A DNA stretch of 64,000 nucleotides from Flavobacterium sp. CF136 (GTDB taxonomy: Bacteria > Bacteroidota > Bacteroidia > Flavobacteriales > Flavobacteriaceae), in the NCBI RefSeq assembly GCF_000282055.1, contig NZ_AKJZ01000012.1, forward strand, positions 62,001 through 126,000, written 5' to 3'. Positions within the stretch are counted from its first letter, which is position 1. Each line of letters opens with the position of its first letter. The notes under the pieces were generated by a model. It worked only from the letters and a program-made list of their open reading frames with translations, made no database searches and had not been told where the DNA came from. Shown here piece after piece: positions 38,369-45,746 of the stretch. Both the position numbers and the translations under genes were made by a program.

Positions 38369-39410
38369 GCTGGATGATTTTAAAACTTACTGAAAAAGTA
38401 ACACCGTCGTTTTTAATATTTATTGTATCGCCAGACCATAAAAAATAGCGTTCAGATAAATTCTCAAGACCACTTTTAATAGAACTCTCGCTAAATTCTT
38501 TATTGCTGATAGAATTAGATACACTTATATAATCCCCATTTTGTTCTATTACAATTCTTAACGGTATCAGCTTTGTCAGCTTATTGTGTTTTATTGCATT
38601 TTCCAATAAAGGCTGTATGGAAAAAGAAGGCACATAACCTTTAAGCATAGCTTCATTTTCAATTTTTAATTCCCAATCCAAAGATTCATTAAAACGTATT
38701 TTTTGCATTTTCAAGTAATTTATACAAAAAATCAATTCTTCATCCAGTGTCGTAGCCTGGCTGTTATTATGAGAAACTGCCGACCTTAAAAAATTGGCTA
38801 ATTGAATGAGATATTCTTCTCCTAAAACCAAATCTTTCTTATATAACGCTTTTAATGTATTAAGTGAATTAAAGAGAAAATGAGGGTGAATTTGTTGTTT
38901 TAATAATAAATTTTCAGCTTCGGTAGTACGCATCTGCAACCTTGCATTCTCCAGTTCTGTCTTTGCTTTAGCATATCTTAAAATGGCAAAATCCTGCAAT
39001 AAAAGAACTAAAGTAGCTAATATTAAGCCCTCTATAATAAAAATCAAAAGCAGTTTATAATTACTATAATCCCAACTTATACTGCCAAAATAGGCAAATA
39101 CAGGCCAGATTAGTAATTGTAACAGTATTGCGCTAAAAAAACTTACTGCAATACGCCACAATCTGTATTTTATTAAACTATCCTGAAAGCGTCTGGCTGT
39201 TTCATTCAAAACAAAAGAAAGTGTAAAAGTCAGCAGCAACATATAAACACCACTTTTGAATGCCATTGAAATTAAAACCACCATTGGCTCATCAAACATT
39301 TTAAGGAAAAACATTGAAAAAATGAAAGCAATAAAACTTAATCCAATATTCATCCTATAAATTTCCCGTAAAGTTCTGGCAGTGAGATTACTTTTTACAT
39401 TGTTTATCAT
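38349..39410 (-). CDS. LytS-type sensor histidine kinase (His_kinase family)
   Basis: A 353-residue membrane kinase. Four predicted transmembrane helices fill ~20-170 (FIAFIFSMFFL, YMLLLTFTLSFVL, SAILLQLLIWPVFAYF, IIEGLILATLVLLL) without a recognised sensor domain. A coiled linker leads to QQIHPHFLFNSLNTLKALY, the phospho-acceptor His of the LytS class, then a HATPase with LLENAIKHNKL and SGLENLSERY. It pairs with the LytTR regulator downstream. Membrane-embedded sensing is likely. Confidence 0.94.
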   Translation of the reverse strand: MINNVKSNLTARTLREIYRMNIGLSFIAFIFSMFFLKMFDEPMVVLISMAFKSGVYMLLLTFTLSFVLNETARRFQDSLIKYRLWRIAVSFFSAILLQLLIWPVFAYFGSISWDYSNYKLLLIFIIEGLILATLVLLLQDFAILRYAKAKTELENARLQMRTTEAENLLLKQQIHPHFLFNSLNTLKALYKKDLVLGEEYLIQLANFLRSAVSHNNSQATTLDEELIFCINYLKMQKIRFNESLDWELKIENEAMLKGYVPSFSIQPLLENAIKHNKLTKLIPLRIVIEQNGDYISVSNSISNKEFSESSIKSGLENLSERYFLWSGDTINIKNDGVTFSVSFKIIQHENSNN

Positions 39411-39465
39411 TGTTTTTTATAGCGTATTTATTCTTATATGTTCTAGGCCGGGTCTATACTCTAAA

Positions 39466-39577
39466 CATTGTCATCCTATGTCCATTCGGCTTCCCTCAGG
39501 ATAAACGTAGTCGAAGGCTTTTTAGATGTAAAGAGCCTCGACTCCGCTCAGCCTGACACCTATTTTGAATTACACCC
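39466..39577. repeat. Dispersed intergenic repeat, copy 2
   Basis: About 112 bp matching 13037-13134 along its length, from CATTGTCATC to TATTTTGAATTACACCC. This copy has a fuller stem: GTCGAAGGCTTT and GAGCCTCGAC with the outer TGTCA/TGACA words, which makes it REP-like. Confidence 0.75.
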
Positions 39578-39682
39578 AACCTCCTAAGTAAATATAGTTA
39601 TATCATTTTTAACTATTTATCAGAATTAAAATAGTTCTTTTTTAAAGCATCGGATTTCAACTTTATATCAAAATATTTATAC

Positions 39683-39710
39683 AAAAAATCCGGTTACATC
39701 ATATAACCGG
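39683..39710 (-). terminator. Terminator of the small beta-barrel gene
   Basis: Read on the minus strand, CCGGTTA-N7-TAACCGG (39690-39710) is followed by an uninterrupted T-run (39683-39688). It lies about 50 bp after the stop of the barrel gene at 39762. Confidence 0.85.
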
Positions 39711-39761
39711 TATCCTTCATGCATTTGCTGGTTAAAGCAAATTTACTATACTATTGCTTTG

Positions 39762-40340
39762 TTAGAAAATATAAAATATACTGACCTGTGCAACATTGTT
39801 TTGAAAATCTGTCTTAACAACAGATGTTTTGCTTTTACTCACATCTGTTAATCCCAAATAGTATCTTGCACCAATTCCGAATCCATTCTTAAATTGATAA
39901 CCAACTCCGGCTGCAAAACCACCATCGATTTTTTCTGCAAATTTATCCGAAGAATCTATACTTTTAAAATCTTCAGAAGCAAGAATTCCAATTTGAGGAC
40001 CTGCTTCTGCATAGATACCAATACTGGAAGTGTATTTTAACAGAATAGGAACTGATATATAAGACATTTTCAGTTCTTGTCCTTTATATACTCCGTCTTT
40101 AATTTTACTTCCCTGTGTAGAGAATAAAAACTCTTCCTGTACCGAGAACTTATCATTAATTTCAAAATTAACGATCGCGCCTGCATGAAATCCGATCAAA
40201 CCTTCGGTATCAAAATCTGCATTAGTAAAGTCACTATAATTTGATCCTGCTTTTAATCCAAAATGAAATCTGTCAAGAAAACTTTGACTAAAGGAATTTG
40301 TTCCGGCTAAAACTAAACAAATAAGGGCTAATTTTTTCAT
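39762..40340 (-). CDS. PorT-type outer-membrane beta-barrel protein
   Basis: A 192-residue exported protein (MKKLALICLVLAGTNSFSQ). The mature part is a small barrel with FHFGLKAGSNYSDF, GFHAGAIVNFEINDKFSVQEEFLFSTQG, YISVPILLKY and VGYQFKNGFGIGARYYLGL, ending VSIFYIF. This is the common OMP_b-brl_2/PorT-like pattern. The function is unknown; no PorT-type partner is nearby. It is a single gene with its own promoter and terminator. Confidence 0.88.
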   Translation of the reverse strand: MKKLALICLVLAGTNSFSQSFLDRFHFGLKAGSNYSDFTNADFDTEGLIGFHAGAIVNFEINDKFSVQEEFLFSTQGSKIKDGVYKGQELKMSYISVPILLKYTSSIGIYAEAGPQIGILASEDFKSIDSSDKFAEKIDGGFAAGVGYQFKNGFGIGARYYLGLTDVSKSKTSVVKTDFQNNVAQVSIFYIF

Positions 40341-40738
40341 AATAATTTAATTTTAAAAAATAAGTTATAAAACCATTTCTGGTCACATTTATATTATACT
40401 AACGCAAATGTAAAAGTGAAATTTTCATTTTTATTAGGATATCAGGACCAAACGGACAAAAAGAAAGGTGAAGCGGAAAACCTCAGTAAATAGGTCTCAA
40501 ATAGATTGTTTTTTATTATAAAACGATCTTCAAAGTAATCTTTTTTAGTATAGGCAACTCATGACAGCTTTTTAATCCATAAAACCGTTTCATTTACAAA
40601 ATTGTCCGCTTGCCATTAATAATTCCCTCTTTTTGATAATTGCCGAACTACTTTCGTCGAAGCAAAACAATAAAAATAAAATTAGCATTAAAGTTAAATA
40701 CATGTAATCCATAAAAACAATTAATTAAAATTAAAACT
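40341..40738. other. Divergent intergenic region
   Basis: About 400 bp between the small barrel (minus) and the DUF4397 lipoprotein (plus). The only signal seen is the minus-strand -7 match at 40405-40412. No clear consensus promoter was found for the plus-strand gene. Confidence 0.6.
40405..40412 (-). promoter_or_regulatory. Candidate -7 element of the small beta-barrel gene
   Basis: Minus-strand TACATTTG fits TAnnTTTG, 65 bp upstream of the ATG. No TTG box is seen at the right distance. Confidence 0.4.
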
Positions 40739-41425
40739 ATGAAAACTAAAATTATGAATAAATTTATAAACGGCTTCTTGATCGCTGCATCAGCTCTTGC
40801 ATTATTATCTTGTGATAACAATAATATCGATCCGTTCGGTTCTGCAAAACTTAAAGTGGTAAATGCCGCACCAAACTCAGGCTCTCAAAGATTTGCCTTG
40901 GCAAACATACCTTATATTAGTGATCTTGATTTTTTAGATAGTTCCGTTTCTTATCTGACTGTCAGTTCCGGAAATGATTTAATCGCACAATACAGAGATG
41001 AAAATGATAATGATAAATATGCAGAAGCAAAATTCAATCTTGATGATGATCAAAACTATACTGTATATTTAACCGGTGAGTCAAGAGATGAAGCTGCTGT
41101 ACGATTATATCAGGATAACTTATCTGCCCCGGCCAGCGGAAAAGCAAAAATAAAATTCATTCATTTGAGTGGCGGCGCACCATCTTCCTTAACGTTTAGT
41201 GATGATAAAGGTACTGTTCTGACATCTAATCTGGAACGTTATAACCAAAGCGGTTATACAGAAATTAATGCCGGTTCGCTGACAATACAGGTTAACGGTG
41301 CAGGACAATCACAAATCCTGGCTACTTTAGAATCTGAAGAATTTACTGCCGGTAAAATTTATACAGTTTACCTTATTGGATCTACCTCTTCCACATTAAG
41401 TATCCATACAATCACTCATAATTAG
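40739..41425 (+). CDS. DUF4397 domain-containing lipoprotein
   Basis: A 228-residue lipoprotein (MNKFINGFLIAASALALLSC; lipid at Cys near residue 25). The mature part has DUF4397 features: AKLKVVNAAPNSG opening, YLTVSSGND, NYTVYLTGESRDE and a second repeat beginning AKIKFIHLSGGAPSSLTF and ending YTVYLIGS. DUF4397 proteins are envelope beta-proteins without known activity. A second ATG at 40754 is equally possible as start. It is monocistronic and ended by a strong hairpin. Confidence 0.85.
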   Translation: MKTKIMNKFINGFLIAASALALLSCDNNNIDPFGSAKLKVVNAAPNSGSQRFALANIPYISDLDFLDSSVSYLTVSSGNDLIAQYRDENDNDKYAEAKFNLDDDQNYTVYLTGESRDEAAVRLYQDNLSAPASGKAKIKFIHLSGGAPSSLTFSDDKGTVLTSNLERYNQSGYTEINAGSLTIQVNGAGQSQILATLESEEFTAGKIYTVYLIGSTSSTLSIHTITHN

Positions 41426-41530
41426 GAGTAAAAACGGAAAACGTTTCACTAATTCTGTTTAGGATTCAACTAAATTACTTCAAATCCTGCATAGCATAGT
41501 TTGAAATTTGTACCATGGGGGCACAAAACT

Positions 41531-41560
41531 AAAAGCTCAATTCGTATGAATTGAGCTTTT
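41531..41560 (+). terminator. Terminator of the DUF4397 gene
   Basis: AAAAGCTCAATTC (41531-41543) pairs perfectly with 41548-41560, 4-base loop, then T-rich sequence: a textbook intrinsic terminator. Confidence 0.9.
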
Positions 41561-41640
41561 TATGTTTAACAAATAAAACTTTAATGATTTTAGTCAATAA
41601 ACCAAATTCATTATTTTTTCAAACACTGCATTAATAATCA

Positions 41641-41648
41641 TAAATTTG
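41641..41648 (+). promoter_or_regulatory. Candidate -7 element of the sigma-54 activator gene
   Basis: TAAATTTG fits TAnnTTTG, 23 bp upstream of the TTG start at 41672. No good TTG -33 box precedes it. Confidence 0.45.
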
Positions 41649-41671
41649 TATTTTAATCAATAGACATTATT

Positions 41672-43012
41672 TTGAGAAAAATTCTAATCATAGACGACGA
41701 AGAAAAACTACGAAGTCTGTTGGCTCGCATTGTAAAATCGGAAGGATTTGAAATTATCGAAGCCAAAGATTTAAAAACCGGTTTTAAAAAACTCGAACAA
41801 ACAGATATTGATGTCGTTTTGTGTGATGTAAAATTGCCTGACGGAAATGGCGTTGACTTTCTACAAAACATAAAAGGAAGTTTTCCGCTTACCGAAGTTA
41901 TTTTGCTTACTGCTTTCGGAAATATTGCAGACGGCGTTCAGGCGATGAAAAATGGGGCTTTTGATTATATTGTAAAAGGTGATGACAACGATAAAATCAT
42001 TCCGCTTCTATACAAAGCGGTCGAAAAAGTACATTTGCAGAAAAAAGTTCAGCAGTTAGAAAAACGTATTGGCGATAAATATTCTTTTGACACTATTATA
42101 GGAAAATCAAAAGGGATCGAACAAGTTATTGATCTTGCCAAAAAAGTTGCAAAAACAGATTCAACGGTTTTACTTACTGGTGAAACCGGAACCGGAAAAG
42201 AAGTTTTTGCTCAGGCAATTCACGAAAACAGCAATCGTGTCGGAAAATCTTTTGTGGCTTTAAACTGCAGTACTTTCAGTAAAGAAATACTGGAAAGCGA
42301 ACTTTTCGGTCACAAACAAGGTGCTTTTACCGGTGCTCTGAAAGACAAAAAAGGTTTTATTGAAGAAGCGAATGGCGGTACTTTATTTCTGGATGAAATT
42401 GGAGAAATGCCAATCGAATTACAGGCCAAATTATTACGGGTTTTAGAAACCAGCGAATATATTCCGGTTGGTGATACGACTTCAAAAAAATCAAATTTCA
42501 GATTAATTGCAGCAACAAACAGAGATTTAAAAACGGAAAGTGATGAACATCGTTTTCGTTCCGACTTATATTTTCGATTGAATATTTTCGAAATAAAACT
42601 TCCTCCGTTAAGAGAAAGAATTAAAGATATTGCAACGCTGACACATTGTTTTGTCAAACAATTCTCTGAAAAAACCAATAAAAAAACGTTAGAAATTTCA
42701 GATGATTTTCTTCAGAAATTAGAAAACTATTCCTGGCCGGGAAACATCAGGGAACTCAAAAATATCATTGAACGCTCGGTTATTTTAAGTAATGATGTTA
42801 TTTTAACTTCTGACGTTTTGCCCTACGAAATGCAGCATCAACCTGAAAAAGCATCCAAAACTATGTCGGCTTTTTCGATGCAGAGTGTCGAAAAACTGCA
42901 TATTCAAAAGGTTCTAAATTATACTAAAGGCAATAAGGCCGAAACTGCCCGTTTGCTCGAAATCGGAATTGCGACTTTGTACAGAAAATTAGATGAATAC
43001 AACATACAATAG
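41672..43012 (+). CDS. NtrC-family sigma-54-dependent response regulator, probable kdp regulator
   Basis: A 446-residue regulator. Receiver ~1-120 with Asp52 in VLCDVKLPDG; AAA+ domain ~140-375 with Walker A GETGTGKE (170-177) and an intact GAFTGA loop (217-222) that contacts sigma-54; C-terminal Fis-type HTH (KAETARLLEIGIATLYRKL). Start is TTG at 41672, as the conserved receiver begins there. Normal Kdp systems use OmpR-type KdpE; here this activator precedes the kdp genes, and the histidine kinase closes the locus, so it probably plays the KdpE role. That link is inference from position. Confidence 0.92.
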   Translation: MRKILIIDDEEKLRSLLARIVKSEGFEIIEAKDLKTGFKKLEQTDIDVVLCDVKLPDGNGVDFLQNIKGSFPLTEVILLTAFGNIADGVQAMKNGAFDYIVKGDDNDKIIPLLYKAVEKVHLQKKVQQLEKRIGDKYSFDTIIGKSKGIEQVIDLAKKVAKTDSTVLLTGETGTGKEVFAQAIHENSNRVGKSFVALNCSTFSKEILESELFGHKQGAFTGALKDKKGFIEEANGGTLFLDEIGEMPIELQAKLLRVLETSEYIPVGDTTSKKSNFRLIAATNRDLKTESDEHRFRSDLYFRLNIFEIKLPPLRERIKDIATLTHCFVKQFSEKTNKKTLEISDDFLQKLENYSWPGNIRELKNIIERSVILSNDVILTSDVLPYEMQHQPEKASKTMSAFSMQSVEKLHIQKVLNYTKGNKAETARLLEIGIATLYRKLDEYNIQ

Positions 43013-43088
43013 CAGTATCAATGGCAAATTCAATAGCAATTTCAAATTTCAATCTCATCAGCAATGGCAAATTTTAATTTTTAATTGA
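43013..43088. repeat. Low-complexity repeated words after the activator gene
   Basis: The word CAATGGCAAATT occurs twice, with variants CAATAGCAAT and CAAATTTCAATC between. There is no coding potential. It is one of several distinct repeat families in kdp spacers. Confidence 0.55.
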
Positions 43089-43109
43089 GTTCCCCCCTAT
43101 CATTTCAAT

Positions 43110-43139
43110 AAAAGCTTATCATTTTGATAGGCTTTTTTT
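43110..43139 (+). terminator. Terminator of the sigma-54 activator gene
   Basis: AAAAGCTTATCA (43110-43121) pairs with TGATAGGCTTTT (43125-43136, one wobble), 3-base loop, followed by T-run. It isolates the activator from the kdp structural genes. Confidence 0.8.
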
Positions 43140-43178
43140 ATACCTGATTTTTGGCAAAAAACTACATTTCTTTTATTC

Positions 43179-43224
43179 ACAGCACTTTAGCTGTAACTAG
43201 ACTTTTTCGGAACATCTTTTGGCA
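43179..43224 (+). promoter_or_regulatory. Possible sigma-54 promoter and activator site before the kdp operon
   Basis: CGGAACATCTTTTGGCA (43208-43224) resembles the -24/-12 type (TGGCAC-N5-TTGC), but GG and GC are 11 rather than 10 bases apart. A short palindrome ACAGC-N6-GCTGT (43179-43194) lies upstream. No TAnnTTTG element was found. The call rests mainly on the sigma-54 activator next door. Confidence 0.25.
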
Positions 43225-43254
43225 TAAGAGAGAAGAACATAAAAATTCATTCTT

Positions 43255-43536
43255 ATGAAAAATCAAGTCACCTCAATCTACAAACAAGCCGAACGCTTTG
43301 CCGAGATTACCAAGAAATCAATCATTTCCGGTAATATCGTACGGGCAAAAAAATGTTTGGCACTTGCTGAACGTTTGTTTATTACAGGAAGCATCGAAAC
43401 TAAAAATGCCATTTCTAATGTGTATGTATTCTCGGTTTCTTCTTTTATGGAAATGCGCCATTGCAACATTTCACATCTTTTTCCTCAAACGCTTAAAGCG
43501 GAATATATCAAACAAATTAACACTTCAGGAGTATGA
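43255..43536 (+). CDS. 93-aa protein opening the kdp operon, unknown function
   Basis: A soluble, mainly helical 93-residue protein (KQAERFAEITKKSIISGN, RAKKCLALAERLFITGS, SVSSFMEMRHCNISHLF). It has no signal peptide or membrane segment. I do not know a described function; it resembles small conserved proteins I recall from other flavobacterial kdp loci. Its TGA overlaps the next ATG (ATGA), so translation of the micropeptide is coupled. Basic helices and one Cys-His pair (HCNISH) stand out. It could be a regulator or assembly factor for Kdp. Confidence 0.8.
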   Translation: MKNQVTSIYKQAERFAEITKKSIISGNIVRAKKCLALAERLFITGSIETKNAISNVYVFSVSSFMEMRHCNISHLFPQTLKAEYIKQINTSGV

Positions 43537-43616
43537 TGACACTAATCTTAATCGCGGCAGGAATTGTACTTTTTGCCAGCTTCTTTAAAATGATTTCATT
43601 TTTCGAAAAAATCTAA
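43533..43616 (+). CDS. 27-residue single-span membrane micropeptide upstream of kdpF
   Basis: ATG at 43533 overlaps the preceding stop by 4 bases (ATGA) and the frame ends TAA 43614-43616. The product starts MMTLILIAAGIVLFASFF and ends ISFFEKI: one transmembrane helix and a short charged tail, much like KdpF in size and topology but different in sequence. KdpF follows 3 bp later. It is probably translated, given the overlap and spacing, and could be a second KdpF-like subunit or a regulator of the complex. Confidence 0.65.
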   Translation: MMTLILIAAGIVLFASFFKMISFFEKI

Positions 43617-43619
43617 ATT

Positions 43620-43697
43620 ATGACACTATTATTTATCATCGCTATCGCCGTTTTTATTTACATCGGTTATGTTTTAATCAAACCTGAAAAATTTTAA
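43620..43697 (+). CDS. kdpF: KdpF small subunit of the potassium-transporting ATPase
   Basis: A 25-residue single-span peptide (MTLLFIIAIAVFIYIGYVLI then KPEKF). The C-terminal YxLIKPEKF is the recognised KdpF signature. KdpF stabilises the KdpABC complex in the inner membrane. It lies between the micropeptide and kdpA (157 bp gap filled with repeat words). Confidence 0.88.
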   Translation: MTLLFIIAIAVFIYIGYVLIKPEKF

Positions 43698-43785
43698 CCA
43701 GAAAATTTAAGACTGTTGATTTTGATTCGTATAAAAAATTTAGCCATCAATTGCACAAATTCTCTCTAATTTATTTTAAAAAAAA

Positions 43786-43854
43786 TCGTGAATAATTCGC
43801 GGAATTAGTGGCAAAAAAATCTAAAATCCACATTCTAAAATCTAAAATCAAATC
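43786..43854. repeat. Repeated words before kdpA
   Basis: TCGTGAATAATTCGCGGAAT followed by TAGTGGCAAA, then three copies of a TCTAAAATC-type word directly up to the kdpA ATG. Such phrases recur in Bacteroidota intergenic DNA. Confidence 0.55.
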
Positions 43855-45555
43855 ATGAACACAGAAATATTAGGAATTATCGTTATGTATGGATTAGTTA
43901 TGCTTTTAGCTATTCCGTTAGGTCGTTACATCGGCAGGATTTTCAATTATGAAAGTACTTGGCTCGATAAAATTTTCGACCCAATTGACAAATTATTTTA
44001 TAAAGCCGGAGGTATTAATCCAAACATCGAAATGACATGGAAACAGCATTTAATAGCGCTGTTGTCTATTAATTTTATTTGGTTTATTATTTCGATGCTG
44101 GTTTTAACCAATATGGCCTGGCTGCCTCTAAATCCGGATGGAAATCCATCAATGACAGGCGATTTAGCATTTAATACTACCGTAAGTTTTATCACCAATA
44201 CCAACTTGCAGCATTATTCAGGTGAAACAGGATTGTCTTACTTAGGGCAATTATCGCTTATGCTTTGGCAGTTTATTAGTGCCGGCTGCGGGATGGCAAT
44301 TTGTGCTATGGTTTTTGTTGCCATGAAAGAAAAAACAACCACTCAGCTAGGGAATTTCTACAGCTTTTTTGTTCGTTCCTGTACCAGAGTTTTATTGCCT
44401 TTATCTATTATAGTTGCTGCGATTTTAGTTTTTAACGGAACACCAATGACTTTTGAAGGAAAAGATAAAATCACAACTCTTGAAGGTAACGAGCAAAACG
44501 TAAGCCGTGGGCCGGTAGCTGCTTTCGTAGCCATCAAACAATTAGGAACTAACGGCGGTGGATTTTACGGTCCGAACTCTGCCAACCCAATGGAAAACCC
44601 TAATTACTTAACCAATATTGTTGAGAACGTTTCGATAGTTTTGATTCCGATTGCGATGATTTTTGCACTTGGATTTGTCTTAAAACGAAAAAAATTATCA
44701 TGGACAATTTACAGTGTCATGACTTTAGGATTTTTGTTCTTACTGATTCCGACAATTGTTAGTGAAATGAATGGAAACCCTGCCATTTCTCATATGGGAA
44801 TTGCCCAAAATATGGGAAGCATGGAAGGAAAAGAAGTTCGTTTTGGATCTGCTGCTTCGGCCAATTGGGCAACATATACCACTTGTACCAGTAACGGTTC
44901 TGTAAATGCCATGCACGACAGCATGACTCCAATTGCGGGAATGACAACACTTTTAGGAATGATGATTAACTGCTTTTATGGCGGAATTGGTGTTGGATTT
45001 TTAAACTTCTACATCTTTATTATTCTGGCTGTTTTCATCAGTGGATTAATGGTTGGAAGGACTCCCGAATTCCTCGGAAAGAAAATTGAAGCCAAAGAGA
45101 TGAAAATCGCTATGATTATTGCCTTGCTTCACCCCTTCCTGATTTTGGTTGGAACTGCTTTGGCCAGTAATTTATATGCAGGAAATCCTCAGGGTTTATC
45201 CAGCTGGCTGGCAAATCCGGGTTATCACGGATTCTCAGAAATGTTGTATGAGTTTACCTCATCATCTGCCAATAACGGAAGCGGTTTTGAAGGTTTAGGA
45301 GACAATACTCCTTTCTGGAATATCTCAACCGGAATTGTAATGCTGTTAGGACGTTATTTGCCAATCATTGGTCCTGTTGCGATTGCCGGAATTTTAGCTT
45401 CGAAAAAATACATCCCGGAAAGCAACGGAACTTTAAAAACAGATACTTCAACTTTTGGATTATTAGTTTTTGCGGTAATCCTGATCGTAGCTGCTTTATC
45501 GTTCTTCCCGGCTCTGACATTAGGCCCAATTGCTGAATATTTTTCTGTGAAATAA
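43855..45555 (+). CDS. kdpA: Potassium-transporting ATPase subunit A
   Basis: A 566-residue channel-like subunit with about ten transmembrane helices, homologous to MPM-type K+ channels; it selects and translocates K+. Family landmarks: FNTTVSFITNTNLQHYSGE (first filter loop), KQLGTNGGGFYGPNSANPMENP, FLGKKIEAKEMK and TSSSANNGSGFEGL. Length is normal. It works with KdpB (ATPase), KdpC and KdpF under K+ limitation. Confidence 0.98.
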   Translation: MNTEILGIIVMYGLVMLLAIPLGRYIGRIFNYESTWLDKIFDPIDKLFYKAGGINPNIEMTWKQHLIALLSINFIWFIISMLVLTNMAWLPLNPDGNPSMTGDLAFNTTVSFITNTNLQHYSGETGLSYLGQLSLMLWQFISAGCGMAICAMVFVAMKEKTTTQLGNFYSFFVRSCTRVLLPLSIIVAAILVFNGTPMTFEGKDKITTLEGNEQNVSRGPVAAFVAIKQLGTNGGGFYGPNSANPMENPNYLTNIVENVSIVLIPIAMIFALGFVLKRKKLSWTIYSVMTLGFLFLLIPTIVSEMNGNPAISHMGIAQNMGSMEGKEVRFGSAASANWATYTTCTSNGSVNAMHDSMTPIAGMTTLLGMMINCFYGGIGVGFLNFYIFIILAVFISGLMVGRTPEFLGKKIEAKEMKIAMIIALLHPFLILVGTALASNLYAGNPQGLSSWLANPGYHGFSEMLYEFTSSSANNGSGFEGLGDNTPFWNISTGIVMLLGRYLPIIGPVAIAGILASKKYIPESNGTLKTDTSTFGLLVFAVILIVAALSFFPALTLGPIAEYFSVK

Positions 45556-45591
45556 AAATAAAAAACTAACAATTTGAATGTCTTTATTTTC

Positions 45592-45714
45592 TAACACATA
45601 GATTTTTTACTAAAGAAGTCGATTAAAAAAACTCTGGTTTTTCACATAGTCTATGAGTTTTTAAGTAAAAATGAAATGCCTTTTTTAGGTTTAAGACTAT
45701 GTTACTATGTGTTA
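45592..45714. repeat. Repeat words with inverted ends between kdpA and kdpB
   Basis: TAACACATAG (45592-45601) and CTATGTGTTA (45705-45714) are exact inverted copies; CACATAGTCTATGAG and GACTATGTTACTATG lie between. The phrase recalls dispersed flavobacterial repeats. The gap of 191 bp has no gene. Confidence 0.55.
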
Positions 45715-45746
45715 AAAATCAGGAATAATCTAAATATTAAAATACC

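Noticed and set aside
43152..43167. TGGCAA-N5-TACAT as a sigma-54 promoter
   Set aside because: The -24 half is good but the -12 half has no GC at the required distance.
43298..43588. 96-aa alternative frame overlapping the 93-aa kdp protein
   Set aside because: Other frame of the real small gene; it has no coupling to neighbours, while the 93-aa frame and micropeptide show an ATGA overlap.
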